In this document: piece after piece, positions 1-4,542 of the stretch
How the letters are laid out: the number at the start of each line of letters is the position of its first letter
Numbering within the stretch: position 1 is the first letter of the stretch
From: Patescibacteria group bacterium UBA4664
GTDB taxonomy: Bacteria; Patescibacteriota; Saccharimonadia; CAILAD01; BJGX01
DNA length: 5,213 bases
NCBI GenBank assembly: GCA_943353705.1
Contig: CALRAY010000034.1
Span: forward strand, 1-5,213
Reading direction: 5' to 3'
Notes under the pieces: generated by a model
Seen by the model: the letters and a program-made list of their open reading frames with translations, nothing else
Told to the model about the DNA's origin: nothing
Databases searched by the model: none
Translations under genes and position numbers: made by a program

Positions 1-1
1 C

Positions 2-490
2 ATCGATAATTTTAGAGATGAACAATGGTTAGCACAATTACTCGACTTTATCTGGAGTAATCACTTTGATGATGTCGAAAAGATTAATGAGGTTAGAATA
101 AAATACGGCAGAAAAGCCAAACGAAGATTAGGCTCAATAGGTCTAGATAGAAATAATCCAACTATTTCTGTTATAACTATAAACCCGATATATAGGGATG
201 CTGATGTGCCCCAGCATGTCATCGTAGCGACTATAGTCCATGAAATGACGCACTATGCCCATGGATTTAACTCGATGCATGAACAAAAACAGCGCCATCC
301 CCACAGAGGCGGAGTGATCAGAAGGGAATTCGCAGAGCGTGGGCTAGAGGATATGTATGTTATTCAGAAAAAATGGCTAGATGATAACTGGCTGGGTATC
401 TTAGAGAAGCACTTTGGTGCCGAAAACATCTACAAGCCTAGGAAATTAAAGGCAAAGCCAAAATCGCCGTGGTGGTTTGCTAGATTTTGA
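2..490 (+). CDS. SprT-like zinc metalloprotease, 5' end cut by window
   Basis: The reading frame is open from the left edge to TGA at 488-490, giving 162 visible residues, so the true start lies outside the window. A GTG at 206 is internal and should not be taken as the start, because family-like sequence runs on upstream of it. Visible residues 80-84 are HEMTH, the zinc-binding HExxH motif. It is preceded by a hydrophobic stretch after VPQHV, and by an upstream strand ending ITINP, the usual layout before the active-site helix in SprT-like proteins. His99 or His101 in a following HPH segment is a plausible third zinc ligand. Known members of this family cleave protein substrates, including DNA-protein crosslinks, but many small bacterial members have no proven target. 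The C-terminus is Lys/Pro/Trp rich. I am confident of the metalloprotease class and less sure of the exact subfamily. The next gene starts 21 bases downstream. Confidence 0.82.
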   Translation: MDNFRDEQWLAQLLDFIWSNHFDDVEKINEVRIKYGRKAKRRLGSIGLDRNNPTISVITINPIYRDADVPQHVIVATIVHEMTHYAHGFNSMHEQKQRHPHRGGVIRREFAERGLEDMYVIQKKWLDDNWLGILEKHFGAENIYKPRKLKAKPKSPWWFARF

Positions 491-499
491 TTTAATTAG

Positions 500-511
500 T
501 AGAATATAAGC
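500..511 (+). promoter_or_regulatory. Possible -10 element of a leaderless promoter
   Basis: TAGAAT at 500-505 differs from TATAAT at one base and ends six bases before the ATG at 512. There is no Shine-Dalgarno sequence in the 21-base gap. The same spacing is seen before trpS, which suggests transcription starting at or next to the start codon. No convincing -35 is visible, so cotranscription with the upstream metalloprotease gene remains possible. Confidence 0.35.
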
Positions 512-862
512 ATGAGCAGTTCAAAAAAGACTACCAGAAAGGTAAGAAGACGAAGCCGGAGTCTCAATTTGACTAATGGCAAGACCAAGCGCTCGAAAGT
601 GCCTTCAAGCCACAATGTTAAGGTGACCGCACAGAAGCTAAGCCGCACCAGAACTAGGCAATACTTATTATTTGCATTAGCGTCATTTATCTTGATGCAA
701 ATTATTAGCTATATTTCTACAGACAGTCCTGTGGCAGACATAATACCATCCGGGGGATTAGTTTTTCTTTTGGTTATTTATGCACAATTCGGCTTGATGT
801 TAGCGCTTGTTGGCTTCCTAATGGCGGCCTCTGTGACGTATTTACGAAGGCTCAGCGACTAA
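512..862 (+). CDS. Small basic two-helix membrane protein, unknown function
   Basis: This is a 116-residue protein starting at ATG 512 and ending with TAA at 860-862. I do not recognise the family. Residues 1-49 are very rich in Lys, Arg, Ser and Thr, with clusters such as RKVRRRSR near residues 9-16, and are probably disordered. Two hydrophobic segments follow, at about 50-68 and 82-108, joined by a short polar loop containing DSPVADIIPSGG. The protein ends with a short basic tail. The positive-inside rule would place both ends in the cytoplasm with the short loop outside. The basic tail could bind nucleic acid or acidic lipid, but that is inference. The gene follows the metalloprotease by 21 bases and precedes a probable terminator, so the two may form one unit. 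Length, a clean start and the alternation of basic and hydrophobic blocks support a real gene. Confidence 0.75.
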   Translation: MSSSKKTTRKVRRRSRSLNLTNGKTKRSKVPSSHNVKVTAQKLSRTRTRQYLLFALASFILMQIISYISTDSPVADIIPSGGLVFLLVIYAQFGLMLALVGFLMAASVTYLRRLSD

Positions 863-924
863 GATAATGATGCAATAATGGTCGTGCTAAAGCATCGAAT
901 ATTACACTAATTATCCATTTTCAA

Positions 925-984
925 ATCTGTTGAAGCTATCTTTTAAAAGATACAGTAGCTCAAGGTATAACAGATAAGTTTTTT
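925..984 (+). terminator. Probable intrinsic terminator with a long branched stem
   Basis: The arms 925-931 (ATCTGTT) and 969-975 (AACAGAT) are perfectly complementary, and a run of six T follows at 979-984. The enclosed sequence can itself fold: AGCTA at 934-938 pairs with TAGCT at 956-960, around the 16-base palindrome at 937-952. The stem is AT-rich and the T-run starts three bases after it, so this is weaker than a textbook terminator. Its position, about 60 bases after the preceding stop and ahead of the rmuC promoter, is right for ending the first unit. Confidence 0.5.
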
Positions 985-1022
985 ATACAGGCCACTAAAT
1001 AAAAGAAATAAGCATATTCGTA

Positions 1023-1051
1023 TTGTGTTCGTAAATGAATAAGCATATACT
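1023..1051 (+). promoter_or_regulatory. Candidate sigma70-type promoter for rmuC
   Basis: TTGTGT at 1023-1028 and TATACT at 1046-1051 are separated by 17 bases. The -10 matches consensus at five of six positions; the -35 only at TTG. A transcript would start near 1058 and carry a leader of about 15 bases containing the GGAGG site of rmuC. Confidence 0.45.
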
Positions 1052-1063
1052 TAATATATATAT

Positions 1064-1068
1064 GGAGG
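1064..1068 (+). promoter_or_regulatory. Strong Shine-Dalgarno site fixing the rmuC start
   Basis: GGAGG lies four bases before the ATG at 1073 and supports that start. It contrasts with trpS and the gene at 512, which have no such site. Confidence 0.8.
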
Positions 1069-1072
1069 ATAA

Positions 1073-2143
1073 ATGAATTTGCTTTTAATATTTATGTTTG
1101 GCGCAGTTTTAATGCTGATGGGTTTAATAGTCTATTTGCTAATTAACAAGAAAAATGACAATAGTGCAGAGATGGCATCATTATTGAAGCAAGACCTACA
1201 GGGATTACAGCATATAATAAGCCAATCCCAGTCCAGTATGAACGAAAGGATAGATAAAAACAGCATTGCAATGCAAGAGACTGTTCAGAGGCAAATGAGT
1301 GAGTCTTCTAGGCTAATAACAGATGTAACAGAGAGATTAGCTAAGCTGGATGAGACAAATAAGAGGGTTGTAGATGTAGCAGATGAGCTCAAAACTCTGC
1401 AGAACGTCCTTCAAAACCCCAAACAGCGAGGCGTATTAGGGGAATATTATTTGCAAACAGTGCTCGATAACGTTTTACCCGCCGAAAGATATAAAATGCA
1501 GTACAAATTCAAAGATGGCGAAACTGTCGATGCTGTAATATTCCTTGAGAAAGACAAGATGCTGCCGATAGATTCTAAATTTAGCCTAGAAAACTACAAC
1601 CGGCTGATAGAGGAGAAAGATAAGCTAAGAAAGCTCGACTTAACCAAGAAGTTCAAGCAGGATTTAAAGCAACGTATAGATGAGACGAGTAAATACATAA
1701 GGCCATCTGAGAATACGATGGATTTTGCCTTTATGTTTATTCCATCTGAGGCTATATATAACGACTTATTAATAAATAAAATAGGAGCAGCCGATACCTC
1801 GTCGAGAGATCTTATAGAGTATGCATTTCAGGATAAGAAAGTGATCATAGTTAGCCCCACCACATTCATGGCCTACTTGCAGACCGTTCTTCAGGGCTTG
1901 AGAAGCCTACAGATAGAAGATCAGGCAAAGGAAATACAAAAAAGAGTAGGTATGCTAGGCAGGCATATTAAAAATTATGAAGAATTCATGCATAAACTTG
2001 GTAACTCACTTGGTACCACTGTTAATCACTATAACAATGCACACAAGGAGCTAAAGAAGGTCGATAAAGATGTTGTTAAGATTGCAGGCAACGATGAATC
2101 GATAGAGCCATTACACCTTGAAAAGCCAAGTGTAGAAGAGTAG
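1073..2143 (+). CDS. rmuC: RmuC family protein (membrane-anchored, nuclease-like core)
   Basis: This is a 356-residue protein. Residues 3-24 form one N-terminal transmembrane anchor, followed by Lys/Asn residues that should be cytoplasmic. Residues about 30-112 are a long polar, heptad-like helical region, probably a coiled coil. The RmuC core runs from about 115 to 325. It opens with RGVLGEYYL (119-127) and continues with VDAVIFL (152-158) and PIDSKF (165-170), the arrangement expected of a PD-(D/E)XK-type fold with E124, D153, D167 and K169 as candidate active-site residues. FAFMFIPSEAIY (218-229) and SPTTFMAYL (261-269) are further family-like blocks. RmuC is known genetically for limiting recombination at inverted repeats; its biochemical activity is poorly defined. 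The size is at the short end for the family. trpS follows after 24 bases but appears to have its own promoter. The family call is firm. Confidence 0.93.
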   Translation: MNLLLIFMFGAVLMLMGLIVYLLINKKNDNSAEMASLLKQDLQGLQHIISQSQSSMNERIDKNSIAMQETVQRQMSESSRLITDVTERLAKLDETNKRVVDVADELKTLQNVLQNPKQRGVLGEYYLQTVLDNVLPAERYKMQYKFKDGETVDAVIFLEKDKMLPIDSKFSLENYNRLIEEKDKLRKLDLTKKFKQDLKQRIDETSKYIRPSENTMDFAFMFIPSEAIYNDLLINKIGAADTSSRDLIEYAFQDKKVIIVSPTTFMAYLQTVLQGLRSLQIEDQAKEIQKRVGMLGRHIKNYEEFMHKLGNSLGTTVNHYNNAHKELKKVDKDVVKIAGNDESIEPLHLEKPSVEE

Positions 2144-2155
2144 TAAGTATTCTAG

Positions 2156-2167
2156 TATAATAAAACT
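2156..2167 (+). promoter_or_regulatory. Perfect -10 element placing trpS on a leaderless transcript
   Basis: TATAAT at 2156-2161 ends six bases before the trpS ATG at 2168, so a start seven bases downstream of the -10 would fall on the A of the start codon. The 24-base gap after rmuC contains no Shine-Dalgarno sequence. No good -35 is present at the usual spacing. Read-through from rmuC may add to expression. Confidence 0.55.
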
Positions 2168-3154
2168 ATGAAAACTATTCTATCTGGACTCAAACCTACA
2201 GGCGAAATGACAATCGGCAACTATATTGGAGCTATGAAGCACTGGCCCCTAACTCAGGGTAAGGGCAATAAAACAATATTTTTTGTACCTAACGCCCATG
2301 CTCTGACTGCCAGGCAAGACCCCAAGGAGATACGCAAAAGAACCCTAGATCTAGCAGCCTGGCTGCTTACTGTCGGCATCGATCCTAAGGAGTCAACAAT
2401 ACTAATTCAGTCAATGGTCTCCGCACATAGCGAATTATTTTGGATATTAGACAATTATGTCACGATGGGCGAGCTAAATAGAATGACACAGTTTAAGGAT
2501 AAATCAAAAAAATTAGGGCCTGAGGGCCAATTGGTTGGACTTTATAGCTATCCAGTACTCATGGCAGCCGATATATTACTCTACGATTCCAATGAGGTGC
2601 CAGTCGGAGAGGATCAAATACAGCACGTCGAGCTTACTAGGGACATCGCGAACAGATTTAATAAGCTATATGGCGATACTTTCGTACTACCCAAGGCAAC
2701 AGTTCCAAAATACGGGGCAAGAATTATGAGTTTGGACGAACCAAGTGTCAAAATGAGCAAAAGTGACCACCCGGATAGCTACATCGCGCTTGGCGAGGAC
2801 AAAGATTCAGTAATAAAGAAATTCAAAAGAGCAGTTACTGATTCGGATTCAGTAGTAAGTTACGATAAGGCAGCCAAACCAGCCATATCTAATCTAATAG
2901 AGATATATATAGGCTTTACCGATAAGAGCATAGAAGAAGTAGAGGTACTGTATGAAGGCAAGAGATATGGTGAATTCAAGCAGGATCTAGGTATCATAGT
3001 CTCAGATAAATTAGCCGAACTTCAACATAAATTCGAAGACTACAGGGCGGACGAAGCATCTCTTATTGAAATACTTGAGCAGGGAAGTGCTAAAGCAAGG
3101 CAAATTGCTGATAAAAAAATCATAGAAGTAAAGTCAAAAATTGGTCTGTTGTAA
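2168..3154 (+). CDS. trpS: Tryptophanyl-tRNA synthetase
   Basis: This 328-residue class Ic synthetase charges tRNA-Trp with tryptophan using ATP in the cytoplasm, and its length is normal for a bacterial enzyme. The N-terminal block SGLKPTGEMTIGNYIGA (6-22) carries the HIGH-equivalent TIGN at 15-18. The block around residues 132-160, with LMAAD (131-135) and VPVGEDQIQHVELTRD (144-159), is the tryptophan pocket and dimer-type region; D135 corresponds to the conserved Asp that recognises the indole. KMSKS is exact at 195-199. The rest is the helical anticodon-binding half. One small oddity is FVPNAHALT at 39-47, where most bacterial enzymes have an Asp before the HA(I/L)T sequence and this one has PNA. 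The ATG at 2168 agrees with the family start, and translation probably begins without a leader. No clear terminator follows before the RNA gene promoter at 3206. Confidence 0.98.
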   Translation: MKTILSGLKPTGEMTIGNYIGAMKHWPLTQGKGNKTIFFVPNAHALTARQDPKEIRKRTLDLAAWLLTVGIDPKESTILIQSMVSAHSELFWILDNYVTMGELNRMTQFKDKSKKLGPEGQLVGLYSYPVLMAADILLYDSNEVPVGEDQIQHVELTRDIANRFNKLYGDTFVLPKATVPKYGARIMSLDEPSVKMSKSDHPDSYIALGEDKDSVIKKFKRAVTDSDSVVSYDKAAKPAISNLIEIYIGFTDKSIEEVEVLYEGKRYGEFKQDLGIIVSDKLAELQHKFEDYRADEASLIEILEQGSAKARQIADKKIIEVKSKIGLL

Positions 3155-3205
3155 AAATAAAACACATTTTAACAGAGTAGAGTTAACTTTCGTCTATAAA
3201 TAGTA

Positions 3206-3235
3206 TTGACATAAGCATAAGCTTAATGATATACT
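3206..3235 (+). promoter_or_regulatory. Near-consensus promoter driving the RNA gene
   Basis: TTGACA at 3206-3211 is a perfect -35. TATACT at 3230-3235 is a five-of-six -10, preceded by TG at 3227-3228 (extended -10), and the spacer is 18 bases. The predicted start is near 3242. It is the best promoter in the window and leads into sequence with no protein gene, which supports a stable, abundant RNA. Confidence 0.8.
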
Positions 3236-3241
3236 ATATTC

Positions 3242-3737
3242 ATACTAAAGTTCATTAAAAAATAAAAACAAAAAAACCATGCCACATCTAAAACCACCAT
3301 AAGTGGATATCTGATCTAGCAAAGATATCCTTAATAAAGTTGACGGTAAGGGATTTCTGGATACAAAAAGCAACCCCCTTGTTTTTTGTACCAGAACTTC
3401 CTTACTGTCGTAGGGTTAGTCTGAGTGCAGTCATTATGCTCCAGGGGGAGTCAGACTCATAACCCGATGGAATTTGGCCAGGACCTTGCTCTTAATAAAT
3501 AAGAGTAGCGTCCTGGTCAGATCCCGAACCGATGGTTGGGAAGCGACAATCGCGCTGCGTGTTCCATAACATAATTAAAAGCGATTGCACCTTCTAGACC
3601 TTAGCACCCAGCTAAGATTCAAGTTCACATTTCCGGGCCGATACATGCCAATTGTTTCTAAACATTTAGGGCATTTGAATCGGCCCGTAACCATTTGTAA
3701 ATTTTATTGCCACCCGTTCGTACAGGGTGGTTTTTTA
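3242..3737 (+). ncRNA. Long structured non-coding RNA, family not recognised
   Basis: A strong promoter and an intrinsic terminator bracket about 495 nt that contain no recognisable protein gene but many helices. Perfect or nearly perfect stems are: 3305-3311 with 3324-3330; 3342-3371 with 3381-3409, a hairpin of about 28 pairs with one mismatch and one bulge and the loop AACCCCCTT; 3413-3417 with 3461-3465, continuing 3419-3424 with 3451-3456; 3476-3484 with 3510-3518, continuing 3489-3494 with 3500-3505 (loop ATAAA); 3523-3530 with 3534-3540 (one bulge); 3547-3553 with 3581-3587; 3600-3605 with 3611-3616 (loop ACCCA); 3634-3642 with 3679-3687, continuing 3645-3649 with 3670-3674 and 3653-3656 with 3661-3664. 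Loop bases 3374-3379 are complementary to 3443-3448. The first 35 nt are A-rich and unpaired. I could not match it to RNase P RNA, tmRNA, SRP RNA, 6S RNA, rRNA, tRNA or a known riboswitch. Its role is unknown. Confidence 0.75.
3710..3736 (+). terminator. Intrinsic terminator ending the structured RNA
   Basis: CCACCC at 3710-3715 pairs perfectly with GGGTGG at 3725-3730, and a run of six T follows directly at 3731-3736. The nine-base loop can close by two more pairs (3716-3717 with 3722-3723). The sequence is not bidirectional, since there is no T-run on the other strand. The 3' arm and T-run are also complementary to 3290-3298 near the RNA 5' end. Confidence 0.88.
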
Positions 3738-3917
3738 TTATAAGTATATTCCGATTGTCATTTATAAATAACAGGGGCTTATTGTTGCCGTCATGCGGTC
3801 TAAGCTAATTCTTCTATGATCTGGCTAAAAGGTTAGGTAGGTATACATGTTTAAATAGGTATCTAATAATTAAAGTACTTCGATATATAAATATGTAAAG
3901 TTTGATACTTAGTTGTT

Positions 3918-3970
3918 ATATACACAACAAAGACAATATACAGAGGTTATCCACAGTGTAATGTAGATAA
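3918..3970. promoter_or_regulatory. DnaA-box cluster
   Basis: TTATCCACA at 3947-3955 is an exact DnaA box. ATATACACA at 3918-3926 (+ strand) and TGTAGATAA at 3962-3970 (- strand, reading TTATCTACA) each differ from the consensus at one position. An AT-only-like stretch follows directly (3967-4008). The arrangement could be a DnaA-regulated site, a DnaA titration site or part of an origin. dnaA and other usual origin neighbours are absent from the window, so I do not call it oriC. Confidence 0.4.
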
Positions 3971-4025
3971 TTATCATAAATTATAAATTATGGTAGTTAT
4001 TAAATAAGTTGTTCATAAAGTTGGT

Positions 4026-4060
4026 ACTAAATATGTGTTCATATGATAAACATATTTAGT
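4026..4060. repeat. Perfect 11-bp inverted repeat
   Basis: ACTAAATATGT at 4026-4036 and ACATATTTAGT at 4050-4060 are exact reverse complements around a 13-base spacer that contains the palindrome CATATG at 4040-4045. No T-run follows, so it is not a terminator. It sits just upstream of the promoter-like TATAAT at 4089 and could be an operator or a cruciform-forming site. Confidence 0.6.
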
Positions 4061-4088
4061 GCAATAATTTATTTATACAGCCTTAAAC

Positions 4089-4094
4089 TATAAT
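4089..4094 (+). promoter_or_regulatory. Possible distal -10 for the pheS operon
   Basis: TATAAT at 4089-4094 is a perfect -10, but the -35 position (about 4066-4071) shows no clear match. If it is used, the transcript would start near 4101 and carry a leader of about 64 bases including the AGGAGG and the two-codon ORFs. Confidence 0.35.
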
Positions 4095-4144
4095 TGTTCA
4101 ATATTTATGCGGTAGGAGGGGCTATGTACTAACTTTTATTGCTA

Positions 4145-4153
4145 TGAGATAAT
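4145..4153 (+). promoter_or_regulatory. Possible proximal extended -10 for the pheS operon
   Basis: TG at 4145-4146 followed by GATAAT at 4148-4153 forms an extended -10 with one mismatch. Transcription would start near 4160, leaving about four bases before the ATG at 4165. This fits that gene having no Shine-Dalgarno sequence. Confidence 0.4.
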
Positions 4154-4164
4154 ATGTTTACAAA

Positions 4165-4542
4165 ATGAAAGTAAAGAATTCTTTAATAATAACTCTTGTA
4201 GTAATCGTGGCTTTGATCTCTGTATCTATTTTGGCAGTATCGATAGCTACAACAAACCCAACCAAACTTGGACCAGGTGGGGTTACTTTTTGGTTTATTA
4301 ACTTGCTTGTATTGCTGTCGTCCTTGCTTTCTTTGCTTATTTACTCATTGCAATATAAAAAGAGCGATCAGAAGCGTAAGTTGCTGTTTTCTAGCATACG
4401 CACGGGCTGTCTTATGGGTTTCGCATTCACTTTGCTGCTTGCACTTTCAAGCTTAAGAAGTCTGAGCTGGAGGGATATTATCCTTCTCGTATTGCTTGTC
4501 ATTCTTGTAGAGGTATTATTTAGGACTAGAAGGAAGACCTAG
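4165..4542 (+). CDS. Four-helix membrane protein upstream of pheS, unknown function
   Basis: This is a 125-residue protein. The start is well fixed: an in-frame TAA lies at 4150-4152 and no other start codon lies between it and the ATG at 4165. No Shine-Dalgarno sequence is present, so initiation is probably on a very short leader. Four hydrophobic segments can be drawn at about 7-28, 42-62, 77-96 and 104-120. They are separated by a short loop (TTNPTKLGPGG, 29-39), a basic cytoplasmic loop (QYKKSDQKRK, 63-72) and a tight turn (LRSLSWRD, 97-104), and the protein ends in RTRRKT. Both ends are basic and should be cytoplasmic. An acidic residue, E116, sits inside the last helix. The stop codon touches the pheS ATG with no gap, so the two are cotranscribed and probably translationally coupled. 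I know of similar small multi-helix proteins beside pheS in CPR bacteria but of no function; I infer none. Confidence 0.85.
   Translation: MKVKNSLIITLVVIVALISVSILAVSIATTNPTKLGPGGVTFWFINLLVLLSSLLSLLIYSLQYKKSDQKRKLLFSSIRTGCLMGFAFTLLLALSSLRSLSWRDIILLVLLVILVEVLFRTRRKT

Larger units (their letters stand above)
3738..4164. other. AT-rich gene-free region between the RNA gene and the pheS operon
   Basis: No protein gene, RNA gene or transposon end can be supported in these 427 bases. The left part (3738-3860) holds only weak features, such as a G/T-rich run of AGGT/TAGG repeats around 3830-3845. From about 3870 the sequence is strongly AT-rich. It contains the DnaA-box cluster, a run almost without G or C at about 3967-4008, a perfect inverted repeat, and the promoter-like and start-stop elements in front of the gene at 4165. 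Confidence 0.7.

Noticed and set aside
206..490. Metalloprotease gene starting at GTG 206
   Set aside because: The frame stays open to the left window edge with family-like sequence before the HExxH helix, so the gene is cut by the edge rather than starting here.
2535..2729. 64-residue + strand frame inside trpS
   Set aside because: It is an out-of-frame shadow of the conserved trpS coding sequence.
3242..3737. RNase P RNA, tmRNA, SRP RNA or 6S RNA
   Set aside because: The RNase P core sequences (GAGGAAAGUCC-like and ACAGAA-like), the tmRNA tRNA-like T-arm with a tag frame ending in Ala-Ala, and the SRP GGAAG/GCAG tetraloop region are all missing, and 6S RNA is a shorter single long hairpin.
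3705..3740. AGGGTGGT near the end of the RNA resembles the start of the T-box consensus (AGGGUGGNACCGCG), tempting between two tRNA-synthetase genes
   Set aside because: The match stops before ACCGCG. The bases form the 3' arm of a plain terminator, no specifier or AGUA-type stem is recognisable, and the next gene is over 400 bases away.
3733..3766. Minus-strand promoter (ATGACA and TATAAT) that would drive an antisense of the structured RNA
   Set aside because: The two elements are only about 13 bases apart, too close for a normal promoter, and no terminator or other support is seen on that strand.
3738..4164. Insertion sequence remnant, CRISPR array or tRNA gene in the gene-free region
   Set aside because: There are no regularly spaced repeats, no terminal repeats flanked by target duplications, no transposase fragment and no cloverleaf-capable sequence.
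4268..4456. 62-residue + strand frame rich in Cys and Leu
   Set aside because: It is an out-of-frame shadow of the four-helix membrane protein gene.
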